Positions 1 to 6,287 of a stretch of DNA of 11,588 bases are shown here, in pieces. Numbering within the stretch: position 1 is the stretch's first letter; the number at the start of each line of letters is the position of its first letter. The stretch is from SOIA01 sp964348015. Lineage in GTDB: Bacteria; Acidobacteriota; Aminicenantia; Aminicenantales; Aminicenantaceae. Position numbers and translations under genes: made by a program. The stretch lies in contig CAYGBC010000006.1 of assembly GCA_964348015.1 (NCBI GenBank), forward strand, positions 1 to 11,588, written 5' to 3'. The notes under the pieces were generated by a model. That model worked only from the letters and a program-made list of their open reading frames with translations, was not told the DNA's origin and searched no databases.

Positions 1-39
1 GGTGGCGTCGTCGGTGGTGTCCTCGGTGGCGTCGTCGGT
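1..39 (+). repeat. 24-bp-period repeat coding for the Gly-Gly-Val linker
   Basis: The 15-mer ggtggcgtcgtcggt occurs at 1-15 and again at 25-39, separated by the related ggtgtcctc. It encodes GGVV-G / GGVL / GGVV-G in the TonB linker. The array may continue to the left of the window. Confidence 0.75.
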
Positions 40-336
40 GAAGTCGAAGCCCCGATCAGAGCTGTCGGCGAAATCAGGCCCCCCAGACTGCTGAGAGAAG
101 TTCCCCCGGTCTACCCGGAGATCGCCCGCCAGGCAAGAGTGGAAGGTGTCGTTATCGTGGAAGCGACTACCGATATCTACGGAAGAGTGCAGGATGTGAA
201 AATCATCAAATCCATTCCTCTCCTCGACCAGGCTGCTGTCGATGCCGTCCGTCAGTGGGTGTATGAGCCCATGGTCATTAACGGACGCCCCAGAGGCGTG
301 ATTTTCGTCGTCCGAGTGACATTTCAGTTGAAGTAG
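1..336 (+). CDS. tonB: TonB family energy transducer, C-terminal part (5' truncated by window edge)
   Basis: The frame is open from base 1 to a TAG at 334-336, giving 111 visible codons; the N-terminus (membrane anchor and Pro-rich spacer) lies outside the window. The visible protein starts with a Gly-Gly-Val-rich linker (GGVVGGVLGGVVGE). It continues into a typical TonB C-terminal domain: PPVYPEIARQARVEG, then a strand with VIVEATTDIYGRVQDVKI, then AAVDAVRQWVYEP, ending in a hydrophobic strand VIFVVRVTFQLK. In this family the domain crosses the periplasm and contacts the TonB box of outer-membrane receptors, delivering proton-motive energy from ExbB/ExbD. The GTG at 139 is internal and is not the real start. 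The gene converges on the adaptor gene at 459-1694. No exbBD or receptor gene is visible. The Gly-Val linker, rather than Pro-Lys repeats, resembles acidobacterial and Aminicenantes TonB proteins as I remember them. Confidence 0.9.
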   Translation, partial: GGVVGGVLGGVVGEVEAPIRAVGEIRPPRLLREVPPVYPEIARQARVEGVVIVEATTDIYGRVQDVKIIKSIPLLDQAAVDAVRQWVYEPMVINGRPRGVIFVVRVTFQLK

Positions 337-458
337 TTTACGGACATTGTCGAATTGCCTCTAATAAAACGGAAAATCCACAAGTCAGAGGCTCAAGAGA
401 ACAAAACAAAAAGACTGAGATTAAACGGAAATACACACGCTAAATATTGAGAGGATTT

Positions 459-1694
459 TTATTTTTCGATTCTCACCTTGGCGTCATGGGCTAACGTGAA
501 ATGGCCCTCTATGATCACAGTCTCTCCTTCTTTGATCCCATCCAGAACTTCGGCATAGTCTTCGTTTTCAAGCCCGACCTCAATGTATCTCCACTTCGCA
601 ATTCCTTCCTCAACCACAAACGCCAGCTTTCTCCCCATTCGAACAAGAACCGCATCCTGCGGAATAAGCAGCCTGTCCTCGTATATTTCCGCCGCAATCT
701 CCACCTCTGCGTGCATACCCGGCTTGATCTCTTCTTCCGGGTTCGCAACATCAATCGTGACCCTGCATGTCCTGTCATCCGGATCAACTATCGGACTAAT
801 CGCTTTCACTCTCCCTTTGAACACCTTACCGGGGTAAGCCGAGAACTTCAAGTCCACTTCCCGGCCGACCCGCATCTTCCCGATCTCGCTCTCCAGAACC
901 CTGGCTTGAACATGGATCCGGTCGATGTTCACGAGCGTAAAGAGCTCGGTTCCCGCCGAAACATGCTCCTGAGGAGAAACCTGGATATTGAAAACGATGC
1001 CTGAAAAAGGAGCTCTGATCCTCGTTTTCGCGATTGTCAGCTGGGCTTCTTTGACCGCAATCTCGTTCTGGGTCAAATTCTTAGCTGCCGCCAGCACTTC
1101 TTCTTTCATTTTTCCCGACTCAATCAAGACGATTTCATAATTTTTGCTCGCTTGTTCGTACTCTTCCTGCGAAATCTTCCCTTCCCGGAATTGCTGCCTG
1201 GCCTTTTCATACGCATCCTTGGCCTCTTGAATTCCCTTTTCGTCAACAGGGATATTCAACTCTCCTTGATCAGAAAATCTCTTCTCGACCAAATAATCAG
1301 ATAAAACCTTCAAACGTGCGGCTTCTTGTCTCTCAAGATCTAGCCTGTATTCTGTATCATCCAGCTCAGCGAGAAGTTCTCCTTTTTTGACATGCTGGCT
1401 CTCTTCCACATTCATTTTCTCGATCAGCCCTCCCACTTCAGCCTTAATCACAATATTCATGTTTGTTACGGCTTCTCCAGGAGACTTCAGGGTGATGATG
1501 AGGTCTCCTCTTCTCGCCTCGGAAACCTTTACGGGGAGCGACGCTTCCTGGACTTTCCGCTCCTCTGCGGCAGAGCCTGAGGACTCATCTCCGGATGTTT
1601 CAGATTTGTTCTTGAAAAAGACAAAATAAGAAACCACTGCTGCCACTATGATGACACAGAGCGATATAACCAGTAACTTTTTAGAAAAAATCAT
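459..1694 (-). CDS. HlyD/RND-type periplasmic adaptor (membrane fusion protein)
   Basis: The 411-residue protein has the order of an efflux adaptor. It has an N-terminal membrane anchor (about 7-27), then the first lipoyl half (about 84-113, IVIKAEVGGLIEKMNVEE...VKKGELLAELD). A long charged coiled-coil hairpin follows (about 118-222), then the second lipoyl half (TRIRAPFSGIVFNI, about 223-256), a beta-barrel (about 260-335) and a membrane-proximal domain (about 340-408). Such proteins bridge an inner-membrane pump (RND or MacB-type ABC) and a TolC-like outer-membrane channel. The ATG start is supported by AAGGAG eight bases upstream. A sigma70-like promoter lies at 1743-1771. No permease or TolC gene is visible: the next gene downstream is tonB on the other strand, and the upstream gene encodes a glycosyltransferase. 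The pump partner therefore cannot be named. Family assignment is firm; substrate is unknown. Confidence 0.9.
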   Translation of the reverse strand: MIFSKKLLVISLCVIIVAAVVSYFVFFKNKSETSGDESSGSAAEERKVQEASLPVKVSEARRGDLIITLKSPGEAVTNMNIVIKAEVGGLIEKMNVEESQHVKKGELLAELDDTEYRLDLERQEAARLKVLSDYLVEKRFSDQGELNIPVDEKGIQEAKDAYEKARQQFREGKISQEEYEQASKNYEIVLIESGKMKEEVLAAAKNLTQNEIAVKEAQLTIAKTRIRAPFSGIVFNIQVSPQEHVSAGTELFTLVNIDRIHVQARVLESEIGKMRVGREVDLKFSAYPGKVFKGRVKAISPIVDPDDRTCRVTIDVANPEEEIKPGMHAEVEIAAEIYEDRLLIPQDAVLVRMGRKLAFVVEEGIAKWRYIEVGLENEDYAEVLDGIKEGETVIIEGHFTLAHDAKVRIEK

Positions 1695-1742
1695 TCTTTA
1701 TTTCTCCTTGCTGCCCTCTGCTCCGTACAGAATTCAACTTTA

Positions 1743-1771
1743 ATATTAAATCTGACAGGGAGAAAAGTCAA
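1743..1771 (-). promoter_or_regulatory. sigma70-like promoter of the adaptor gene
   Basis: Read on the minus strand, TTGACT (1766-1771) is followed after exactly 17 bases by TAATAT (1743-1748). Transcription would begin near 1736, giving a leader of about 40 bases before the ATG at 1694. It lies in the 129-bp gap after the glycosyltransferase gene, so the adaptor need not depend on that gene's transcript. Confidence 0.6.
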
Positions 1772-1823
1772 TCTTGAAGAAATGAAGAGTTTTAAAGTCC
1801 GATATGAATTTTTCCAGATGAGA

Positions 1824-3029
1824 CTATTCGTTGTCCTCCCTCACCGCTTCCCTAATAAGGTTAAAAAATTCAGGAACCGCGGCCGTCACCCGGCTCCAGC
1901 TGGGAAGAAGGTTGGTCTTCGAGGGATTCTCCCAGAATGCGTCTCCTGCTAATTTAATTCCCTCGGCAAAAGCCTCAACACACCCCAACTCGCTGTGCCG
2001 GTCAAATTCCAACCCGTTGATCGCGGCATCATTTTCGTAGCGCACGACTGTCTCCTGGGCAATCCTCAAATAAATGTTGCTCAGAGTTTTGAAGAAGCCT
2101 TCGGAAAACTGAATCCCCTCCTGAGCAAGTGTCCGGAAAATGGATTTCGCGATGTCCACAGCCATTTTCAGTATTCCCGTGTGAGGATCATTTGGAATCA
2201 ATTTTTGATGTTTGTGCTCGTATGCGTCCGCAATGTCGACCTGGCAAATCCTGTGGAGAGCCATGTTCCTGTAAACTTCCGCCAGTGTTCCGACCTCCAG
2301 CCCCCAATCACTCGGGACCTGCATGACCATCGTCAGGTCTCTCCTCATAGCGATCTCTCCGGCTAAAGCATAGCGAAAACTGTCCAAGTAATCCAGGAAG
2401 GAAATATGCCCCAATATTCTGATCAGCGCCTTCATAAAAGGAGTGAAAAACAACCGCGTGGCGCGGCCGTACATCCTGTCCGTGATGCGGCTGTAAAAAC
2501 CCTTACAGAACTCGTATTCAGAAAGAGGATTGGCCACAGGATAGCATAAACGGGCGAGGAGCAGGCGCTCATAGTTGACGATGTCACAGTCATGAAGTGC
2601 GATTACACGACTCTTTCCGTTTGCGAGAACATAACCAAAAGCAATCCAGACCGCACGACCTTTCCCTCTTTTTCCAGGGGATAAGTCATTCTCTTCCAGC
2701 AGCTTATACAGTTTTTTCATGCGCGGTCCGTCATTCCAGATAATTCTGAATCTTTTGTATTCTGAGAAATGCTTTTTAACTTCCTTGAACTGTTTCTCGT
2801 CCGCTGCGTCCAGACACAGCACAATCTCGTTAACATAGGTCACTTTCTTAAGCTTATTCATTATATTGGGGAGTGCGCCGCTCGCATATTCCCTGTAAAG
2901 GGACGGCAGGACCAGGCCGATGGGTCTTACCTTTGCAAAGTCCTTCAATTCGTCTTCAATTTTTTTCAAGTTGGGCTTACCCAATTTATGGAATGTCGTG
3001 ATGACTCCGTTCTGGAAGAAATCTGCCAT
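1824..3029 (-). CDS. GT81-like glycosyltransferase, probable glucosyl-3-phosphoglycerate synthase
   Basis: The 401-residue protein looks like family GT81 (GpgS-type), which transfers a hexose from a nucleotide sugar to 3-phosphoglycerate. Visible GT-A features are an N-terminal nucleotide-sugar region (RPIGLVLPSLYREY, about 35-48), GKGRAVWIAFGYVLANG (about 122-138) and a metal-binding DCD at 147-149 (ALHDCDI). The acceptor-side block ALAGEIAMRRDL...DWGLEVGTLAEVY spans about 221-253, and a His-rich EHKHQ at about 271-275 probably supplies the metal-binding His known in mycobacterial GpgS. I chose the ATG at 3029 because a perfect AAGGAGG lies five bases upstream. The longer GTG frame from 3053 would translate that ribosome binding site itself. 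The product would be phosphorylated glucosylglycerate or mannosylglycerate, precursor of a compatible solute; sequence alone does not decide the sugar. The usual partner phosphatase (GpgP) is not in the window. The gene is divergent from hpt. Confidence 0.8.
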   Translation of the reverse strand: MADFFQNGVITTFHKLGKPNLKKIEDELKDFAKVRPIGLVLPSLYREYASGALPNIMNKLKKVTYVNEIVLCLDAADEKQFKEVKKHFSEYKRFRIIWNDGPRMKKLYKLLEENDLSPGKRGKGRAVWIAFGYVLANGKSRVIALHDCDIVNYERLLLARLCYPVANPLSEYEFCKGFYSRITDRMYGRATRLFFTPFMKALIRILGHISFLDYLDSFRYALAGEIAMRRDLTMVMQVPSDWGLEVGTLAEVYRNMALHRICQVDIADAYEHKHQKLIPNDPHTGILKMAVDIAKSIFRTLAQEGIQFSEGFFKTLSNIYLRIAQETVVRYENDAAINGLEFDRHSELGCVEAFAEGIKLAGDAFWENPSKTNLLPSWSRVTAAVPEFFNLIREAVREDNE

Positions 3030-3034
3030 GTTTT

Positions 3035-3041
3035 CCTCCTT
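3035..3041 (-). promoter_or_regulatory. strong Shine-Dalgarno that fixes the GT81 start
   Basis: AAGGAGG on the minus strand, five bases before the ATG at 3029. It lies inside the eight extra codons of the longer GTG-initiated frame, so that frame's N-terminus is an artefact. Confidence 0.85.
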
Positions 3042-3052
3042 AAAAAGAGACA

Positions 3053-3076
3053 CTCCACCCTGATAAAGGGGTGGAG
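3053..3076 (-). promoter_or_regulatory. leader stem-loop upstream of the GT81 gene
   Basis: A perfect 8-bp inverted repeat, CTCCACCC / GGGTGGAG, with an 8-base loop. On the minus strand it lies between the predicted transcription start (about 3091) and the ribosome binding site. The stem is followed by TGTCTCTTTTT, which gives it the look of an intrinsic terminator or attenuator. The first arm contains CCTCC, which could also pair with the GGAGG of the Shine-Dalgarno. A regulatory role is inference; the hairpin itself is directly visible. Confidence 0.6.
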
Positions 3077-3097
3077 GTTTGATTCGCTCTGTGAGAT

Positions 3098-3126
3098 AGC
3101 ATATAAAAAAGATATTTTTGTGTCAA
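3098..3126 (-). promoter_or_regulatory. sigma70-like promoter of the GT81 gene
   Basis: On the minus strand a perfect TTGACA (3121-3126) is followed after exactly 17 bases by TATGCT (3098-3103). Transcription would start near 3091, leaving about 60 bases of leader that include the stem-loop at 3053-3076. Confidence 0.65.
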
Positions 3127-3130
3127 TCAC

Positions 3131-3160
3131 TTGATTTTCTTCCGAATCCCGTTGTATTAA
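3131..3160 (+). promoter_or_regulatory. possible promoter of hpt
   Basis: TTGATT (3131-3136) and TATTAA (3155-3160) are separated by 18 bases in the divergent gap and would start transcription about 25 bases before the hpt ATG. The match is only moderate and the region is AT-rich, so this is tentative. Confidence 0.3.
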
Positions 3161-3192
3161 TTAATGTTAATTTGACTTGATCCGAAACGACG

Positions 3193-3906
3193 ATGCACGA
3201 CCAAAATCTCTTTGACAGTGTTGTCAAGGTCCCTGAAGACGGTTTCCTCACAGCAAAAGACCAAAGCCTTGATTTATCCGGTATTCCCCCAAAAAAGAAG
3301 AGGAAAATCGACCGAATTCTGATCCCGGAATCGTACATCCAGGAAAGGGTCAAAGCGCTGGCTCGAGAAATCTGTAGAGATTATGAAAAGGCCGAAGAAA
3401 TATATCTGGTCACAATCCTGAAGGGGGCCTTTGTGTTCGCCTCAGACCTGGGGAGGGGGATCTATAAAGTTTCTGGATTCAGGGGGCCCGAGATCAAATT
3501 CGACTTCATCAAGGCTGTGACCTACGGTGGAGAAATCAAACAAACTCAAGAATCCCAGAGAAAAGTGAGGATCGAACTCCAACCCTTAGACCTTGAAGGA
3601 AAAGATGTTCTGCTGGTCGAAGATATCGTCGATCAGGGATTCACGCTGTGGGAGATTAAAAAGAACCTCCTTGAAAAAGAAAACCTGAATTCACTCAGAA
3701 TCTGTGCTCTATTCAATAAGGTTCTTAAGGATCCATCGGAAGAAGTCAGAGAATTGAAGAACAATTTAGTGCTCGATTACCTCGGATTCGAGATCCCTGA
3801 CAGATGGATAGCCGGTTACGGGATTGATGCGGGAGGAGACTTCAGGCATCTTCCATTTATTGTCGCTGTGAAAGAGAATTATTATTTAAGCCAAAAAAAA
3901 GAATAG
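3193..3906 (+). CDS. hpt: hypoxanthine phosphoribosyltransferase
   Basis: This cytoplasmic enzyme makes IMP (and GMP) from hypoxanthine (and guanine) plus PRPP. The core runs from about residue 40 (RILIPESYIQERV). The visible motifs are LKG at 76-78, the flexible-loop TY pair at 110-111 (Ser-Tyr in human HPRT), and the PRPP motif VLLVEDIVDQGFTL at 139-152 with the acidic pair E143/D144 and catalytic-type D147. K176 is in the base-binding strand, and GFEIPDRWIAGYGID...FRHL at 198-220 closely parallels the human C-terminal part. Two oddities are a Gln where Thr or Ser normally follows the catalytic Asp, and about 38 extra N-terminal residues (237 aa against roughly 180). The ATG at 3193 is the only ATG/GTG/TTG between the upstream in-frame TGA (3178) and the core, but it lacks a clear Shine-Dalgarno. 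Adenine deaminase follows 128 bp downstream on the same strand, which fits purine salvage. Confidence 0.92.
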   Translation: MHDQNLFDSVVKVPEDGFLTAKDQSLDLSGIPPKKKRKIDRILIPESYIQERVKALAREICRDYEKAEEIYLVTILKGAFVFASDLGRGIYKVSGFRGPEIKFDFIKAVTYGGEIKQTQESQRKVRIELQPLDLEGKDVLLVEDIVDQGFTLWEIKKNLLEKENLNSLRICALFNKVLKDPSEEVRELKNNLVLDYLGFEIPDRWIAGYGIDAGGDFRHLPFIVAVKENYYLSQKKE

Positions 3907-3948
3907 CAGATCTGGGAGGCTTTAGACAGAAACCTGAGCACGACATCC

Positions 3949-3958
3949 GTGTATACAC
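3949..3958. promoter_or_regulatory. 10-bp perfect palindrome between hpt and ade
   Basis: GTGTATACAC is self-complementary and lies about 77 bases before the ade start, so it could be an operator half-site. A 10-bp palindrome is expected several times by chance in a window this long, so support is weak. No convincing promoter or riboswitch is visible in the rest of the 3907-4034 gap. Confidence 0.15.
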
Positions 3959-4034
3959 AATAGGCCCGGCTATCAGGACGCACGCACGAAAGACCTTCCT
4001 GATTGGACTATGAAACCAGAACACTGGAGAAGCC

Positions 4035-5795
4035 ATGTTTGACCTCATCCTGACAAAAGGGAATATCATCGATGTCCGGTCGCGAAAAATTTCTCAGGGC
4101 GATGTGATGATCAGGGATGGGATTATCGTTAGAATCGGATCATCAAGCGGAGAGAGCGCAAAAAAATTCATCGATATCTCCGGCAAGTTCATCTCTCCCG
4201 GGCTCATCGACAGCCATCTCCACATCGAAAGCAGTATGCTCAGCCCGTTGGAATTCTCCAGAGAGGCCGTGAAACACGGCACCACTTCTATTTTCGTGGA
4301 CCCGCATGAGATTGCCAATGTCAGCGGGAGAAAAGGAATAGATTTGTTCTTGAAACAAGCGGAAATAGTGCCTCTGGACATGTACGTAGGGATTCCCTCC
4401 TGCGTTCCGGCGACTGACCTAGAAGACTCGGGCGCTTCCATAACCCTTCAAGACATCAAAGAGCTGATTCCTGATAAGCGCATCTACGGCTTGGCGGAAA
4501 TGATGAACTATCCAGGAATCATCCATGATCTTGGTGACGCGAGAGAAAAGGTGGATATCGCCTATAACGCAGGAAAAATCGTGGACGGACACTCTCCGGG
4601 CTTGACCGGTGACAATCTCAAGACCTACATTTCGAACGGTCAAAACGACAATATAGTGAGGATCATGTCTGACCATGAATGTATTCGTCTGGATGAAGTT
4701 ATTGAAAAACATGCTGCGGGAATGACTATCGCTTTAAGACACGGGAGCGCGACAAAAGACCTGGAACGATTCTTGCCCGGCCTTCTCGAATCCAACGTGA
4801 ATCTGGAGAGATTCATGATCTGCTCTGATGATATAGATCCTATCGACCTCCGCGAGGACGGCCACGTCGACAGAATCCTCAAAAAGACAAAGGATGTCAT
4901 ACTGAAGAACACAAATCTCGAACTTGAAAAGGCTGCCATCCTGGCCGTGGCGCTGGCCACAATAAACCCTTCCCAATACTTTTCAAGATTCCTGAAACTG
5001 CACAACCATCCTGAAACCGGAGAGATTGCAGAAGGAAAAAAGGCCAATCTTGTCGTATTCGAGTCTTTGGAAAACCTGGAGGTTGCGACAGTCATCCACA
5101 ACGGCGAAGTCATCATTTTTGAGAAAGAATACATCGGCCATCAGCTGGATTACGATTACTCTGAATTTTTTGGACGTGTGAACACAGGAAAGACTTTCCA
5201 GGCTGATGACTTCAAAATCACGCTCCCTGAAGGACAGACACATGGAGATGTGAAGGTCATTGAGATTATCCGGGATAGCCTGGAAACCGGACAAAAAATA
5301 ATACCCTTTGACGGTTCTGATGGAGAGCTTCGACCCGACGCAGAAAAAGATATCGCCAAAATATCTGTGATTGAAAGGCACAAGGGAACAGGCACGTATT
5401 CTCTGGGATTCGTCAAGGGATTAGGCCTTAAAAAGGGAGCGATAGCCTCCACTGTCTCCCATGACAGCCATAATCTTATCGTCGCGGGAGTTGAGGACGA
5501 AAGCATAGCCAGAGCGGTGAATATTTTGAGCGAAAAAGGCGGAGGAATGGCTGTCGCGGCAGATAAAATAAATTTTTTTCCTCTCCGGATTGCCGGCTTG
5601 ATGTCCACATCGAATATAGAGGAAGTCGCGACTGGCTACAAAAACATCAAAAGATCTGTGAAAGGCCTCGGTTCTCCGCTCGAGAACGCTTTCATGACGA
5701 TGTCGTTCCTGGCTCTCCCTGTTATACCCAGGTTGAAAATCACCAACAGAGGACTGGTGGACGTGGAGAAATTTGAATTCGTTGATCTCTTCTGA
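4035..5795 (+). CDS. ade: adenine deaminase (amidohydrolase family)
   Basis: The enzyme converts adenine to hypoxanthine plus ammonia, which feeds the preceding hpt. The 586-residue length suits the bacterial Ade/AdeC family. An N-terminal beta segment is followed by the metal motif HLHIESSM (H61, H63, E65). Then come the VDPHEIANV block (H91), AEMMNYPGII (about 154-163), GHSPGLTG (about 185-192), SDHEC (212-216) and CSDDIDP...DGHVD (about 263-279). NPSQYF begins at about 311, and the amidohydrolase strand ANLVVF near 337-342 closes that domain. The family's C-terminal domain (about 380-586) ends the protein, with the conserved SHDSHN region near 474-479. GGAG lies five bases before the ATG. 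There appears to be a short insertion before SDHEC compared with AdeC proteins I remember. The gene is on the same strand as hpt and could be cotranscribed across the 128-bp gap. Confidence 0.93.
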   Translation: MFDLILTKGNIIDVRSRKISQGDVMIRDGIIVRIGSSSGESAKKFIDISGKFISPGLIDSHLHIESSMLSPLEFSREAVKHGTTSIFVDPHEIANVSGRKGIDLFLKQAEIVPLDMYVGIPSCVPATDLEDSGASITLQDIKELIPDKRIYGLAEMMNYPGIIHDLGDAREKVDIAYNAGKIVDGHSPGLTGDNLKTYISNGQNDNIVRIMSDHECIRLDEVIEKHAAGMTIALRHGSATKDLERFLPGLLESNVNLERFMICSDDIDPIDLREDGHVDRILKKTKDVILKNTNLELEKAAILAVALATINPSQYFSRFLKLHNHPETGEIAEGKKANLVVFESLENLEVATVIHNGEVIIFEKEYIGHQLDYDYSEFFGRVNTGKTFQADDFKITLPEGQTHGDVKVIEIIRDSLETGQKIIPFDGSDGELRPDAEKDIAKISVIERHKGTGTYSLGFVKGLGLKKGAIASTVSHDSHNLIVAGVEDESIARAVNILSEKGGGMAVAADKINFFPLRIAGLMSTSNIEEVATGYKNIKRSVKGLGSPLENAFMTMSFLALPVIPRLKITNRGLVDVEKFEFVDLF

Positions 5796-6044
5796 AACTT
5801 AAAGAAGAGAGGAACCTCTGTGCTTGCCTAATAATTTGGTAACACAGTCACATTGTCATTGCGAACGCAGCCATCTCATCCCTGTGTCATGGCGAATGGA
5901 GTGAAGCAATCTCGCAAGAATAAATGTATTTTTCCATATGAGATTACCACGTCACTCCGCTCCTCGTAATGACATTCTTTATTAGAGATTGCCAAGCCTT
6001 TTCCGAACAAAGCGACGGAATCCTATAAACCCTTGCAATGACAC
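5796..6044. repeat. intergenic region filled by nested palindromic repeats
   Basis: No gene is supported in this 249-bp gap between the ends of ade and rdhB. From 5834 it holds repeat-like sequence: an ATTTGGTAACA flank, then TGTCATTGCGAACG at 5854, a complete palindromic element at 5885-5974, then AGAGATTGCC near 5983 and GCAATGACA ending at 6043. The outer pieces look like two halves of one element, split by the inner one. The last repeat base is two bases from the rdhB stop codon, which occupies 6045-6047. Confidence 0.65.
5885..5974. repeat. MITE-like palindromic element, copy 1 (inner)
   Basis: It begins TGTCATGGCGAATGG and ends CTCGTAATGACA. The arms are imperfect inverted repeats: TGTCAT...AATCTC on the left against GAGATT...ATGACA on the right. 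The left arm and central spacer (GGAGTGAAGCAATC, then CGCAA and an AT-rich middle) closely match the element at 11503-11586, so the similarity goes beyond the terminal arms. No coding capacity. Similar 'cattgcga...gaagcaatctc' repeats are widespread in uncultured bacterial genomes as I remember. Confidence 0.75.
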
Positions 6045-6284
6045 TTAGGTGTTGGCTTTTTTAAACTTCAAGTAGCCCCACAGCCAAAGCGAAATCCCTG
6101 CAGCCAGGCTCACAAGGAAAATCACAAGAGAAACGACAAAAGCTCTTGACTCCGCTTCTTTTCCGGAACCAATCATCACTTCTGCCCAAAATAACACCCA
6201 GAGAAACCAGACAGCTCTTAAAGCCCAAATGTACCAGGGCCGATTCCTGAATCTCAATACGGTGAATGTGCTCTTATCAGCCAT
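6045..6284 (-). CDS. rdhB: small membrane protein, probable RdhB-type anchor of the reductive dehalogenase
   Basis: The 79-residue protein has two strongly hydrophobic segments, about 17-38 (WYIWALRAVWFLWVLFWAEV) and about 48-71, joined by a short charged loop (GSGKEAESR). The C-terminus is basic (KFKK). It starts 3 bp after the stop codon of rdhA, and an AAGGGA-type ribosome site lies within the end of rdhA, so the two are almost certainly cotranslated. In known systems a small hydrophobic RdhB/PceB-type protein follows RdhA and holds it at the outer face of the cytoplasmic membrane. The assignment rests mainly on position, size and topology. The loop with acidic residues after the first helix is compatible with RdhB as I remember it. 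Two clear helices are seen rather than the three usual for this family. The stop codon abuts the palindromic repeat region. Confidence 0.65.
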   Translation of the reverse strand: MADKSTFTVLRFRNRPWYIWALRAVWFLWVLFWAEVMIGSGKEAESRAFVVSLVIFLVSLAAGISLWLWGYLKFKKANT

Positions 6285-6287
6285 CGG

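Noticed and set aside
3030..3053. Eight-residue N-terminal extension (MSLFKEEN) of the GT81 protein from a GTG start.
   Set aside because: The codons are the ribosome binding site itself (AAGGAGG five bases before the ATG at 3029).
3286..3306. PPKKKRK in Hpt looks like the SV40 nuclear localisation signal.
   Set aside because: All genes have bacterial signals (Shine-Dalgarno sites, sigma70-like promoters), and short basic runs arise by chance; no eukaryotic or nucleus-targeting context is present.
3907..4034. Purine riboswitch in front of adenine deaminase.
   Set aside because: I could not find the three-helix junction core or the paired loop sequences; only a short palindrome is present.
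5854..6043. CRISPR array suggested by repeated palindromic sequence.
   Set aside because: The repeats are imperfect inverted elements of about 85-90 bp, with no regular direct repeats or unique spacers of constant length and no cas genes.
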